This document shows positions 1 to 9,725 of a DNA stretch of 64,000 nucleotides, in pieces (positions within the stretch are counted from its first letter, which is position 1; each line of letters opens with the position of its first letter). Made by a program: the position numbers and the translations under genes. The notes below the pieces were generated by a model. The model was given only the letters and a program-made list of their open reading frames with translations, did no database searches and was not told the DNA's origin. Origin of the DNA: a virus. The DNA lies in IMG/VR virus record IMGVR_UViG_3300030329_004888, positions 1 to 64,000 of that record; one strand, 5' to 3'.

Positions 1-192
1 TCCCACCGCTCTTGATTGAATACGGCTGTATAATTAGTGGCATTTCCGGTGACACCGGCTAAGTGGCCATCGTTATATGCCATAAATGACGGATGCTGAG
101 GAGTGTCTATTACCACAAGGCCGTCTTCATCAGCTGATCCAGCCACCGTTAATCCAGTAGTAATAGTCCCGTCATTTTCGGCAACGGAGAAA
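1..192. repeat. 192-bp near-identical repeat, copy 1 (fibre tip)
   Basis: This matches 34424-34615 base for base apart from three differences at window positions 15, 164 and 174. Similarity stops abruptly at base 193, where the two fibre genes diverge in DNA while keeping a similar protein pattern. The left limit is the window edge, so the true repeat may be longer. Confidence 0.97.
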
Positions 193-1466
193 ACCAATTT
201 GCCTGTTTCAGAGCCGTGATCGGCCTCAGCAACAATGCCCTCGATTTTGGCAAATGGTTCTTCTGTGTTGTTGCTGGCGTCAGTCCCGTAAAACTGAATG
301 GTGCCCATAAGATCACTGTCAGCGCCACTGGCCGAATCTTTTGTGAACTGGAGGATGCCAGCCGTTCCGTCAGCATTAGTGTTTTTAAGCTCAACTTTGG
401 GAAGATTTGAAGAGGTAGAGGTAGCCGTAAGTATATCACTGCCGAACGTGAGATTAGACTCAACCGTGGCCTCATCACTGTCCTTAAACGTCGCTACCCC
501 GTTGGCAGTTGAGCCGTCCCAGCTGATGCCTGAACCAGACGTAAGGTCTGTCCCATCGACGGCAACACTCATGCCCGCGGCCATGTCAATGCCACCGTCA
601 TCGATGTCCATGATTTCGGTGCCGTCGATATAGATCGAGATCTTGCCGTGGTTGGCCGTGCCGGATGCAGTAGCCGTGCTGATTTTTATTTCCTCAGCAG
701 TTTTAGTGCTGGTCCCGTTTAAGACCTCGATCTTAAGCGCCTCTGTTGCACTGGTCCCTATCGACAGTGACGTGTCGGCATTGTTGTTGTCGTCAAAAAT
801 CGTAACATCACCGGCAGTAACTCCGAGTGTAGCAGTACCGGCAGATAGTGTTAGGTTGTTGTTGCCGCTCGTGTCAATGGTGCTGGCAGCGTCGAAGGAA
901 AAAGTTGTCGCCTTAACTCCAAGTGCTTGCCCGCTATCGCCTATAGCGTCCGTATACACATTAGCCCATCGCACCGACGTGGTGCCGAGATCATCTGTGC
1001 TATCGGTATCGCTGACAATATTACCACCAGTCGTCAGCACTCCCGCGCTGCTGATAGCAGCTGCGGTTGCGTTATTAGCGGTGACCGTAAAACCATTTGT
1101 AGAATGATTGTAACTTATTTTTCCGATGTCGTTGTCGGTGTCGCCGAAATGAATGTTTCCGGTGTTGCTTGCGCCCGATAGGATGGTAATACCTGAGTTG
1201 CCGCTATTTTCAAAGACCCCCTCATCGGCGTCGGCGTGAGCTTGGACGGAACCGGCGCTGGCAGTGTAGACATGTAGCTGCCCGCCGTCTGCTGACGTTA
1301 TACCCGCCCCGATAACCAACTCGCCTAATACATACGAGGCTGTCGATACTACATCATCATTGTCGATCGATCCAAAATGATTACAAATGTTGTTGAATTC
1401 TGCATTGAGGTCAGCAGCCGTTAGAGTCTCAGCCGCGTTCCACGTTTTTACCCTGCTCAGTGCCAT
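1..1466 (-). CDS. Tail fibre protein, partial (C-terminus beyond the left edge)
   Basis: The frame opens at ATG 1466 and runs off the left edge without a stop (488 codons visible). The start overlaps the stop of the upstream gene as TAATG. The N-terminus has the KTW-x4-ETLTA-x-DLNAEF pattern also seen in the complete fibre at 34078-37260, which fits a conserved anchor to the tail. The body is rich in Gly, Thr, Ser, Asp and Ala with short beta-type repeats (TTGGN, SGNNNLTLS, GTSATEALKIE), as in trimeric fibre shafts. The visible end (SVAENDGT, then TPQHPSFMAYNDG) enters a C1q-like head that is almost identical in DNA to the right fibre. Role: host recognition. The function is inferred from position and composition. 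Confidence 0.85.
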   Translation of the reverse strand, partial: MALSRVKTWNAAETLTAADLNAEFNNICNHFGSIDNDDVVSTASYVLGELVIGAGITSADGGQLHVYTASAGSVQAHADADEGVFENSGNSGITILSGASNTGNIHFGDTDNDIGKISYNHSTNGFTVTANNATAAAISSAGVLTTGGNIVSDTDSTDDLGTTSVRWANVYTDAIGDSGQALGVKATTFSFDAASTIDTSGNNNLTLSAGTATLGVTAGDVTIFDDNNNADTSLSIGTSATEALKIEVLNGTSTKTAEEIKISTATASGTANHGKISIYIDGTEIMDIDDGGIDMAAGMSVAVDGTDLTSGSGISWDGSTANGVATFKDSDEATVESNLTFGSDILTATSTSSNLPKVELKNTNADGTAGILQFTKDSASGADSDLMGTIQFYGTDASNNTEEPFAKIEGIVAEADHGSETGKLVFSVAENDGTITTGLTVAGSADEDGLVVIDTPQHPSFMAYNDGHLAGVTGNATNYTAVFNQERW

Positions 1467-3577
1467 TACCGCGTATCTCCTTTCGGCCACGCATGTATCC
1501 CTCCACGGGCGCCTATACTGCCTAACGTTTTAAGAATATTTTGCGACGTCGGCCCTTGGCCGAATCCCTCTGTCAGCCACTGCCGAGTCCTGGTCCCCGC
1601 CGGAGCCGCAGTAGCCTTGGCCATACCTGCCATCGCTACCCCCTTGCCCAAGAGCGTCGCCGGAGATCTTAGGAGATCTCCCATGAATTGCATGAACATA
1701 TTTGCTCGTCCAGTCCCCGATCTGTTAGCAAACCTCTCAGCAACGTCAGCATCCCTGAGCATGTTAGCAAAAGAAAAAATGTTGTTAGCGAGATCTTTGT
1801 CAAAGATGGCCTCCAACTTAGGCAACCCTCCCATTTGCTTGATCGCCGACAGCATCGACGCACCGCTTAACGCTTGCTCTTTTTCTCGGCCCCGCTTTAT
1901 GCTTTTTTCGCGAAGCTCGGTAAGAACCTGCGCTTGAATCGCTCTCCACACGCGCCCGCCCTCAAATGTTGTGGTCAGCCCTGACTCCCCTATGGAGGCT
2001 CCGAGCCGCTGCTTAAGGCGCCGAATCTGGCCTGGTTGGAACGTGCCTCCCATGATTTTGGGAATCACATTGCCCATGGCGTCTGGGTCTGTGAGCAGCC
2101 GGTTCACGGAGGCCTTGTCTTCGATCAAGAACCTCTCCTTGGCCATCGACTTGGCTTTTTTAGCCGCCTGCGGAATCTTAGCGGCCTTCTCGGCCGTCTC
2201 CATTGCTATTTGCGGATCGGCGAGTCGTCCGCCTGCTGATGTTATGGGCGACCACTGCGCCGCCTTTTCTCCTTGGTGGATCAGGTGCGCGTCCAGGTCT
2301 CTCGTGATGGCTCCGTATAAATTCGATAGCTGGGCATCTGCTCCGTGTCGTGTAAATGCTCGCGACGCCTTCTCATCGAGCGCATCGCCGATAACCTTTC
2401 GGTATCCGTCGAATTCACGAAAGCTCGTCAGCTTAGATAGATCCCGCTGAATCTTTCGCAGCTTTTCAACGGTCGCCGATGGCAACTCGAGATCTAAATC
2501 GACCATGGTCCGCTCGAGCAGATGGTTGAGCGACTGGAGTGTTTCTTCCGGGTTCATCGGCGCGTCAGGGTCGATTAATTCTTCCGCTCTCTTGTACGCT
2601 TGGTTTACCTGCTGCTTGCGGGCCTCCAGGGTTTTGGTCGCGGCCGCTAAAATGTCTTCCCCGGTAGCTTCTCGGCCAGCGGCCTTCCGCCCTACCCCCT
2701 CCCCTATCTTTTTGAAAGTAGCTTTTGTCGCCGTCTCCCACGGCTCCCGGACCTGCCGCTCCATGTAGGTCTCAAGCCCTGGTATCTCACCCATCCTCTG
2801 TTCGGCTGCTTGCAGCGTCGGCGAATCAGTCCGCGCTGATAACGGCAGGGCTTCCTCAAGACCCTTTTTCCCAAGATCAGCAGGATACGCCTTGTCCAAT
2901 GCTCGGGCAGGATCAGTAACCGTCTCATCCAACCGTCCGCCCACTCCTGACCTAAATGGGGCTGCGAGTTTATTTACCCCTGCCCGCAAAAGGTCGCCTC
3001 CCACTTTCCCGCCCGCTCCCCAGAGCGCTGCTTCGGAAATATCTTTGCCGCTGTAGTCCTCTCCAGACCCTAACAGTCTCCCGAAATACTGTTGCGCGGT
3101 TTCGCCCGCGGCTTCTCCCGCCGCAGATCCGGCCAGCGCAAGAGGCCACGAGGCCGCTCCTCCTGAAACCATTGCTCCCAATGCCCCGCCTCCAATCTCC
3201 CCGAGAATCCCCCCGCCTACCGGCAGCACCTCTCCGGCCCAATCTGCTATGTCCCCAATGTCAAATCCCTCTGGGTCTAACCGACGTGTCCCCTGTTCCG
3301 TTGTAACCATGACCCCGTCGGGTGTGACTTGGGCATCGTATCCGCGCTCGCTTAGGATGTTAACAATGCCCTCTGGCGTATTGGCAAACGATGTCGCGGC
3401 CCGGTCGAAAAAGTCCGGACGCCCAGGATCGGGAGCTGTTATTTGAGTCTCGGTATCGCCAAGCAACGCTATCTGTTGTTCTGCGGTTAGCCCTTGCAGA
3501 GCCGGAAGTTGCAGGATCTCGTCTGTAGACTTTACGGTCCCGTCGGCGTTGAGCAAATCTGTCAGCGGAATGGCCAT
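1466..3577 (-). CDS. Large internal virion (ejection) protein, left genome
   Basis: Protein of about 703 residues directly upstream of the fibre in the late operon. A Gly/Ala-rich hydrophobic stretch (roughly residues 110-165, with GGGILGEIGGGALG) is followed by long charged helical regions and a Gly-rich end. The same slot in the right genome holds the 856-residue protein at 37262-39832. Large helical proteins between nozzle and fibre genes in podoviruses are typically ejected with the DNA, so I infer that role. ATG 3577 follows one base after the stop of the upstream gene. GTG 3589 is an in-frame alternative that would overlap it. I see no lytic transglycosylase motif. Confidence 0.6.
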   Translation of the reverse strand: MAIPLTDLLNADGTVKSTDEILQLPALQGLTAEQQIALLGDTETQITAPDPGRPDFFDRAATSFANTPEGIVNILSERGYDAQVTPDGVMVTTEQGTRRLDPEGFDIGDIADWAGEVLPVGGGILGEIGGGALGAMVSGGAASWPLALAGSAAGEAAGETAQQYFGRLLGSGEDYSGKDISEAALWGAGGKVGGDLLRAGVNKLAAPFRSGVGGRLDETVTDPARALDKAYPADLGKKGLEEALPLSARTDSPTLQAAEQRMGEIPGLETYMERQVREPWETATKATFKKIGEGVGRKAAGREATGEDILAAATKTLEARKQQVNQAYKRAEELIDPDAPMNPEETLQSLNHLLERTMVDLDLELPSATVEKLRKIQRDLSKLTSFREFDGYRKVIGDALDEKASRAFTRHGADAQLSNLYGAITRDLDAHLIHQGEKAAQWSPITSAGGRLADPQIAMETAEKAAKIPQAAKKAKSMAKERFLIEDKASVNRLLTDPDAMGNVIPKIMGGTFQPGQIRRLKQRLGASIGESGLTTTFEGGRVWRAIQAQVLTELREKSIKRGREKEQALSGASMLSAIKQMGGLPKLEAIFDKDLANNIFSFANMLRDADVAERFANRSGTGRANMFMQFMGDLLRSPATLLGKGVAMAGMAKATAAPAGTRTRQWLTEGFGQGPTSQNILKTLGSIGARGGIHAWPKGDTR

Positions 3578-3578
3578 A

Positions 3579-5069
3579 TTAGCGGACACTCCCCGTGAGC
3601 TTCTCTCTCTGCTGGTCTTCCAGTATTTTCTGAGCCGCCCTTAAGCTGTCTCCCGCCGCCGTCGCCGCGTCCTTGGCCAGCGCTCCATACTTACTGACGG
3701 TTGGCCTGAGCGACTCTACCGGCGCTAACTCCGGTAATTCATACGTGGCGAAAAACTTGTCCACCAGTGCTTGCGCTGACGTTTCGTCGATGAAATTCAC
3801 ACTCCCTTCTTTTTCTCCGAACAACATCCCGTAGGCATGCATCGTTACTGCACGTTCGTTTTCAAGCGCGTCTTTCACGGTCTTGGCATTTGTAGAATAA
3901 TTCCTCCTACCGGCGTTAAGCAATTTCAGTCGGACGGCTTCGGTAAACATGTCGCCCTCTAACCATTTCTCCCCGCTGGCAATCAGTCCTAATCGCTCCA
4001 GATAGCCTGCCGCCTCTTCCACGGTCGCGCTTTCCGCTGGCCTTACGCTAACGCCAGGGTCAGCCAGGCGGACAAACGCATTGGTCATCTGGACATCTCC
4101 AGCACCATTCGATTGCTCGTATCCCGTATGCAGCAGGTTGATGCCGAATTTCAGGTCGCCCGCTTTCCTAATGAGCCCATCGCTCTTCAATTTTTTGAAT
4201 GTTTCGCCATACACAAGATCGCTAAACCTCTTGTTTACAGCGTCGGCTTCTTTTTTGTTGCCGGCATTGTATGCCAGTGCTACGCGGTCCTGGAAATTAT
4301 TTTTGGTCGAGTAGTCCGACAGCATGAACTCTCCCGGAATGGTCTGCATCCACTGATCAAATGGGATGCCCGTTGTGCCTGCCAGCGCCGCGTCTTTCAA
4401 AATTCCATCGGCGACTTTCTCATTTCGTTTAGTCGTCTGATCACCCACCGTAATCGCTGTCTGCACCTTTTGGTATGGCGTAAGCCCGCCCGCGGCCTCC
4501 ATCCGCATTTTATCGAGCGCGGCCTTCGCCGCCAGTCGGGACATCTTGCCTTTTTCAAATCCCTCGAGTTCGGTCGGATCCATGACGGCCTTTTCGGCGG
4601 CATAGCGCCAGGGGTTTACGTCTAACCCTCCGGACGCCGACGTGAGCCTGCGTCCGGTATCGTCGATAGGCAATTGATACGCCTTGCTTGCCCCTCGGGC
4701 TAACGCATCTTTGCGTTCCGCCTCTGCGAGTTGCAGGGGCCGCATCTTTTCCCCATGCTGCCGCAGGGATTCCGCGTCCTTAAGCCCTTGATACATGCCC
4801 ACCAGGTCGCCTCCTATGTTGGCGGCTTGACCCAACTTGCTGAGTATGTTGGTCGCCGTGCCAGTCTTGTGGACGACGGGCGTAGGCTCCGACCGAGCAA
4901 ACCGGTTGCTCCGGAACGCGTTGATGAGGTTAGCCGTCTGCTGCGCTTCTTTTTGTTTTTGCTGTGTTTTTCTGGCGTCTTTTCCGGCATAATGTTTTCC
5001 GGCGAGAGACGATAACAGCCCAACCCCTTTGAGGGCCAGCGCTATTGTCGCAGGATTAATCGCTGCCAT
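3579..5069 (-). CDS. Internal virion protein, left genome (496 aa)
   Basis: Mostly helical and charged. A Gln/Lys-rich segment near the N-terminus ends in ANLINAFR, and the counterpart at 39945-42164 has ANLINALR in the same context, so the two appear homologous although the right one is about 240 residues longer. A conserved threonine/valine patch follows in both (TPVVH against TPAVA). ATG 5069 overlaps a 16-codon leader frame as TGATG, which suggests coupled translation. Position in the late operon suggests an ejection protein; no enzymatic motif is visible. Confidence 0.55.
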   Translation of the reverse strand: MAAINPATIALALKGVGLLSSLAGKHYAGKDARKTQQKQKEAQQTANLINAFRSNRFARSEPTPVVHKTGTATNILSKLGQAANIGGDLVGMYQGLKDAESLRQHGEKMRPLQLAEAERKDALARGASKAYQLPIDDTGRRLTSASGGLDVNPWRYAAEKAVMDPTELEGFEKGKMSRLAAKAALDKMRMEAAGGLTPYQKVQTAITVGDQTTKRNEKVADGILKDAALAGTTGIPFDQWMQTIPGEFMLSDYSTKNNFQDRVALAYNAGNKKEADAVNKRFSDLVYGETFKKLKSDGLIRKAGDLKFGINLLHTGYEQSNGAGDVQMTNAFVRLADPGVSVRPAESATVEEAAGYLERLGLIASGEKWLEGDMFTEAVRLKLLNAGRRNYSTNAKTVKDALENERAVTMHAYGMLFGEKEGSVNFIDETSAQALVDKFFATYELPELAPVESLRPTVSKYGALAKDAATAAGDSLRAAQKILEDQQREKLTGSVR

Positions 5070-5169
5070 CAGATATGCCTCAACTTTTTATATCGCATTT
5101 CTTGCTCCTGAAGTTTCATCGCGCCTATTGAGGTACTATAGTAGACCGGACGCCCCCATTTCCATCGCT

Positions 5170-8160
5170 CTATCCCCCGGGCCAGATTCTAAGAATCTCT
5201 TCTAATGCGGCCCGACCGGTAAGCGGCGGCAATCCCATCTCTGCTCGGCGTCGATTCATCGCCTCTTCTTGGGCGCGTCTTCTTTTTGCTCTGTTTCCAG
5301 CTTGGATGTCCTCATTCGTGACTTTGACTTCTCGGGTTTCATCTTCGCCGGTGACGGTAGCTGCACCATAATCGCCAGAGATCTGCGATGAATCTGGCCC
5401 GGTGCGGACATTCGATCCCATGCCCCCTTGCACATCATATTCTTCCCAGTCATCCGAAACCCTATCCTGATCCATAATTTTTCGGATGAGGTCATCCCTC
5501 GCATCGATTCCACCTCTACGATCGACCCCTCGGTTCCCGAAATACCTATCAGTAGGACGATTCGGATCCCTCCAGTAGTCGTCTGCGCTGCCCATTCTTG
5601 GACCGTAGATTTCTTCCAATCTAAGCAGCAGGGCTTCTTTTTCTTCGGGGTCTAAGTCGCTTTTTTCGATCTCTAACTCCTGCGATACCCGGTTGGCCTC
5701 CTGCTCGTAGGAGGTGACGTCTTCGCCAAATTGCTGGCCACGCCCCGCTAAAGTTTGACGACCATCATATCTTCCGGTCAGGCCCGCTTCAGTGGCGCCT
5801 CGAGCTACCCGTTGTGTTTCGAGATCGTCTTCCATCCGTGTTCGCGCCATCGTGTCTTCGGTGCCCAGTCTCCCTAATCGGTCCGCCTCGCCAAATTCTC
5901 GCTGGAGCGTTTTAGTTGGCCCACCGGGACCGACGAGACTACCTGTTAGCTCAGCCCGAGTGAAATCTTCGCCCTGGCGAGCTTGGCGGATACTCTCCTC
6001 AAACATCTCCCGCTGCGTTGGCGCCGTCTGTGTTAGCTGACGCGCTAACGTCCGGTCTGCAACATTCTGTTGGAGGTCGGCCGCGTCAAACTGGAGCCCG
6101 GCTTGCGCTAACCGCGCCGGTAGTGTGGCTGCTCCACGCAATGACCCGGTCAGCTCAGACTCGCGGAAATCTCTGGCGTCGATACCCTCCTGACGAGTCA
6201 TGGCGTCGCCGATCGCTTGGCGTTGTAGATCCTGCTCGGCCATCGATATCTGATCGCGGCGCTGCTGGAACGGCATCACATCGCCAATAGCCTCACGGCG
6301 CATCTGACCCTCCATCCCGGCGCGTTGGTCGCGCTGCGATGCTAACCCGGACACATCGCCGATAGCCTGGCGCTCGAGCTCTTGGTTCAGAGATTCGAGG
6401 CGATCACGACGACCTTGATATCCTAATGCGTCGGCGATCGCTTGAGACTGCATGTCGTAGCCTAATGCATCGACGTCGAGCATCTGCTGATCTCGACCGC
6501 GTGTTAGCTCGTTAAAGACATCGGCCGTATCGCCGCCCCGTAATACTCCCAACCGGTTGAGCATTTCACGGCCCTCGTCCATCGATCGTCCATAGCGCTC
6601 TTCCACCCGCGCCCGCTGTGCTGCCATAGCCGGGTTCTCCCCGCCCATCAATCTATTCCTGATAACCTCTTCTGCCGCTCCTGACAGCTCGCTCCCGATA
6701 GGCACTGTTCGCCGCCCGCCTTCCTCGAGTCGGAGCATCGCTGCCCGCTCCGCAGCGTCTAAGCCTTCCGACTCCCCTAAGTAAGAGTCTTGCTGTAAGC
6801 GCCGCAGCGCTTGCGCTTCGCCTTCGTTTGTCAATCCTGATTGGGGATCCAGAAACCTGCCGCCCGTTAACCGATCGGTCAGTCTCTCGCCGATGGCCTG
6901 CTCCATCGCAGACTCTGTGCGCTCTGGCACCGAGACTGCCGTGACATCAGGGAGCGATAGGTTTTCAACTGCTGCTCGGCCCGCCTCCTCTGCCCGCTGT
7001 CCCATCAATTGCAGGACGTTCTGTTGATTCCCTCGCAGCGCGTCGTCGCTCTGCAAGTCTAAGGCGGCGCCCCTACTAAGCTGCTGGTCGATTTCCGTAT
7101 TCAGACCGCTCCCTTGTATGGCTTGGGGACCGGTAATCGTCTCTGCCGCCAGCGGAATATCCCCCGAAGATGCCGCGTTTGAAAATGCAGCCTGCGTTGG
7201 ATCGCGCTGATCAATAGCCTCGGTAGACCCGGTCTGAGTCTCTACCGTTGCTTGTTGTTGCCTTAAGAGGTTCTTGCGCTCCTGTTCATCCATCGCAGTT
7301 TGAGGATCTTTTTTTGGACCCGTAACACTCACTTGGGCCGGGTCAGTAATCCAATGGACCCGCGAGCTGCCAGGGCGGCGCGTGTAGAATCCGCCGTTAG
7401 GATCTTCATAAACCGGAAACCCTTCGTGCATGCGGCCCGCGACTTTAGATCCGCCACGGTCATCGACGTCTGGCCAGTCTGTCACCGTGCCGTCTCCAGT
7501 ATCAGCAGTATCTGTTCCGCCGCCCGCTAACATGGTGTCGATATAATCAGAGCGATCCTGCTGAACCGTGGACACCTGCTGCTTTTCGCCCGCTGCTGCC
7601 ATTACCGCTGATGGGTCCAGCTGTGCTCCAGTAGCTAACGTTTTCGGGCCTCCGCTTGCTCCCATTGCTGCCGCCTGAGCTGCCGCTGGAGCTACCGCCC
7701 CCACGTTCCGAGCGGCAGCTCCCATTGCTGCCGCTGGAGTCGGAGGCGCAGGACCGCCGTCTCGATTTCCCGAAGAAACCTGAGTCTTCCCCGACGACGC
7801 TGCCTGAGCTCCCATTGCTGCCGCAGGAGTGGCTGCTCCACGGGCCATCGCTGCCGCTGGATCGACTGCCCCCACGTTCCGAGCTGCCGTTCCCATTGCT
7901 GCCGCTGGATCGACTGCCCCCGCATTCTGGACCACCGCTCCCATTGCTGCTGCCGGGGCCACTGCTTCTGGCGCCAGTCGCTCGCCGATCGCGTCTGCCT
8001 TGGACATCGTCTCAAACGGCGATGCTTTTTTGGGCGCCGCAGCAGAGCCCTGGGTGAACGGGTTCCCCTTAGCCGCAGTAGAGCCCTGGGTGAACGGGTT
8101 CCCCTTAGCTGTCGGGCGCTTTTTCTTCTTTTTAGCGCTTTGTCCATGCATCATCATCAT
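5170..8160 (-). CDS. Repeat-rich late structural protein, left genome (996 aa)
   Basis: Large protein immediately downstream of the nozzle gene. The lysine-rich start carries two copies of AKGNPFTQGS. Residues about 50-190 hold five or six copies of PAAAMG separated by Gly/Ala/Val linkers. The middle has four spaced RQAIGD- or REAIGD-type units in a Gln/Arg/Glu-rich coiled region. The C-terminus is acidic, then basic. The right genome has a 970-residue protein in the same slot with other repeats. Role inferred as an internal virion or tail protein. Several ATG codons in tandem (8160, 8157, 8154) make the exact start uncertain. Confidence 0.6.
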   Translation of the reverse strand: MMMMHGQSAKKKKKRPTAKGNPFTQGSTAAKGNPFTQGSAAAPKKASPFETMSKADAIGERLAPEAVAPAAAMGAVVQNAGAVDPAAAMGTAARNVGAVDPAAAMARGAATPAAAMGAQAASSGKTQVSSGNRDGGPAPPTPAAAMGAAARNVGAVAPAAAQAAAMGASGGPKTLATGAQLDPSAVMAAAGEKQQVSTVQQDRSDYIDTMLAGGGTDTADTGDGTVTDWPDVDDRGGSKVAGRMHEGFPVYEDPNGGFYTRRPGSSRVHWITDPAQVSVTGPKKDPQTAMDEQERKNLLRQQQATVETQTGSTEAIDQRDPTQAAFSNAASSGDIPLAAETITGPQAIQGSGLNTEIDQQLSRGAALDLQSDDALRGNQQNVLQLMGQRAEEAGRAAVENLSLPDVTAVSVPERTESAMEQAIGERLTDRLTGGRFLDPQSGLTNEGEAQALRRLQQDSYLGESEGLDAAERAAMLRLEEGGRRTVPIGSELSGAAEEVIRNRLMGGENPAMAAQRARVEERYGRSMDEGREMLNRLGVLRGGDTADVFNELTRGRDQQMLDVDALGYDMQSQAIADALGYQGRRDRLESLNQELERQAIGDVSGLASQRDQRAGMEGQMRREAIGDVMPFQQRRDQISMAEQDLQRQAIGDAMTRQEGIDARDFRESELTGSLRGAATLPARLAQAGLQFDAADLQQNVADRTLARQLTQTAPTQREMFEESIRQARQGEDFTRAELTGSLVGPGGPTKTLQREFGEADRLGRLGTEDTMARTRMEDDLETQRVARGATEAGLTGRYDGRQTLAGRGQQFGEDVTSYEQEANRVSQELEIEKSDLDPEEKEALLLRLEEIYGPRMGSADDYWRDPNRPTDRYFGNRGVDRRGGIDARDDLIRKIMDQDRVSDDWEEYDVQGGMGSNVRTGPDSSQISGDYGAATVTGEDETREVKVTNEDIQAGNRAKRRRAQEEAMNRRRAEMGLPPLTGRAALEEILRIWPGG
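7640..8110. repeat. Coding repeats: PAAAMG units and AKGNPFTQGS pair
   Basis: Within the 996-residue gene the string CTCCCATTGCTGCCGCTGG and close variants recur about every 60 bases. Nearer the start, two copies of a unit encoding AKGNPFTQGS lie 36 bases apart. Such tandem coding repeats change copy number easily. Confidence 0.8.
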
Positions 8161-8162
8161 AA

Positions 8163-9725
8163 TTAAATCATCCCTGCTTTTTGTTTGCGCCGTCGCCCGA
8201 TCACCTTGTATTGCAGGTGAGTGCGCCGTACTCTATACGGCTCATTACTATTGTTGTTGGTAAATAACAGCGAGCTATGAGGATCATAGCCACGCAGCTC
8301 AAGATCTTTTGAAACCATCCGCGTAGTACCCAGCTTAGAGGTTCCGAGAGTAAATGAGTCCAATGCTGCGCCTCCTAAAACCGTTTTAAACGTGCCACTA
8401 TGGACGCCGACCCCTTGTGACTCTTGGTCGATCGTTATTGTATACTCGCCGAGCGCGTCGAAATAAGTTTTGGCATAGAGCCATCGCAAATCGACATCTG
8501 CGCCGTAAGGGGCCGCGGCCCCCGTCATGAAATACGAATCGTTTTTAGATCCATCGTCGGTATAGAGATTCTCGGGGGCATGATCATACAACACTCCCGT
8601 ATAACTCCCCGCATGCGGCTTGCCGTCAATAATAGCAGCACAGTTGCGTTCCAAGTTGGTGCCATTGCGATACGGACCATACCACGCCATACGCGTAGTG
8701 CCCGTTGACGGGTCTTGGTATAGATGTTTAGTAGACAGCACCATTATGTCATTCATCTTAGTTTTGCCGCTGCCGTAGGTCAGCCAAAACCACACCTCGT
8801 CCTCAGTCGCCCAGTATACCGCAAAACATTGTGACAGCCGGGACGTTACAACATTATCCCAATACCCCTCATCAAGCGCATAGCTGATGCGCTCAATCGT
8901 GTCTCCGCCTGTCCACATGTATATGCCGTCGTCCAGCGGGAACACCTGGACATTGCCTGGCAATACGATTACAGCTCGTCCAGATATAGTTCCGCCGCGC
9001 TGAGGGTTACGAGGATCTGAGCTGGTACGTTGCTGGACCTGATACGGGATTTGACTATTGCCTGTTGGTATCAATGTGTATAACGCGTCTTCGGTGTGGA
9101 CCGACAATGCATTTTGCATCGGGACCAGCGCAGTAATAGGAGCGCCGAAATTGTAGAACGCGGTGCTGCCCCATGTCTCCGGGTCGCCCGCGTCGCTATA
9201 CCATAGTCGGTCGCTGTTAGCGTTAGTGTATCCCATCCATACGCGGTTATCCCAGTAGCCAACGTGCTTAGCCGTGGTGAATCTACTGTCTACGTCAAGC
9301 GCGGATATGTTGCCGCTGCCTGTCCATTTGATTGGCCCGTTGACGCCGTTGGTTAAGACCAACTTGTCAAATGCTCGGACCCACTCAAATGTATTATCAT
9401 CGCCAGCTGTAATTGTCACGGTCGATGTCCGGTCTACCCAGCCATCATCAAACTCATAGAATTTTGTGCCCGCAGTGGCAAACACTTTAGCGGCGCCGCC
9501 AGGAATTTGAAATTCGCCGACGCTCGTAAACGTCGGCGGTCCAGAAATCGCCGCCGTGCTTTCGTACTTCGCGGTCCCGTGGCGACGCTCAACTGCCGCC
9601 GCCGCATTTAACCGCGTGTTCTGCATTTTTTGCAACCCGTTTGCCGTAATGTCTTCTGGGGGGAGGTCATACCGCACCCCTTGTCCCCATGGTCCATACT
9701 GCACGGTTTCAGCGTCAATGGCCAT
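8163..9725 (-). CDS. Tail nozzle / tail tubular protein B-like, left genome
   Basis: 520 residues, beta-rich, opening with MAIDAETVQYGPWGQGVRYD; the right counterpart (45593-47209) opens MALRADDVQYGPWTAGVQYD. Both share internal segments such as NRVWMGYTNANSDRLWYSD against NRVWYANTNANSDRLWYSD, and a conserved ALSVHTEDALYTL region. Size and position (after the adaptor, before the ejection proteins) fit the propeller-like nozzle that closes short tails, like T7 gp12 or P22 gp10. Starts by TAATG overlap with the upstream gene. The function is inferred; homology to the right copy is clear. Confidence 0.72.
   Translation of the reverse strand: MAIDAETVQYGPWGQGVRYDLPPEDITANGLQKMQNTRLNAAAAVERRHGTAKYESTAAISGPPTFTSVGEFQIPGGAAKVFATAGTKFYEFDDGWVDRTSTVTITAGDDNTFEWVRAFDKLVLTNGVNGPIKWTGSGNISALDVDSRFTTAKHVGYWDNRVWMGYTNANSDRLWYSDAGDPETWGSTAFYNFGAPITALVPMQNALSVHTEDALYTLIPTGNSQIPYQVQQRTSSDPRNPQRGGTISGRAVIVLPGNVQVFPLDDGIYMWTGGDTIERISYALDEGYWDNVVTSRLSQCFAVYWATEDEVWFWLTYGSGKTKMNDIMVLSTKHLYQDPSTGTTRMAWYGPYRNGTNLERNCAAIIDGKPHAGSYTGVLYDHAPENLYTDDGSKNDSYFMTGAAAPYGADVDLRWLYAKTYFDALGEYTITIDQESQGVGVHSGTFKTVLGGAALDSFTLGTSKLGTTRMVSKDLELRGYDPHSSLLFTNNNSNEPYRVRRTHLQYKVIGRRRKQKAGMI

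Noticed and set aside
1-1466. Diversity-generating retroelement acting on the fibre tip
   Set aside because: There is no reverse transcriptase gene, and the three differences between copies are not limited to adenines in a template pattern.
1466-3577. Lytic transglycosylase domain in an ejection protein
   Set aside because: I looked for the catalytic Glu context (ES-x-GxP type) in all the large late proteins and saw none.
4113-4625. Plus-strand open frames inside the late genes (also 7656-8057, 15507-16193, 16866-17519, 53232-53831)
   Set aside because: They lie antisense to strongly supported structural genes, have no ribosome sites and no recognisable domains.
5070-5169. Sixteen-codon frame ending at 5067 before the 496-residue gene
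   Set aside because: It overlaps the next start by TGATG, but the peptide is too short to list; it may only be a coupling leader.
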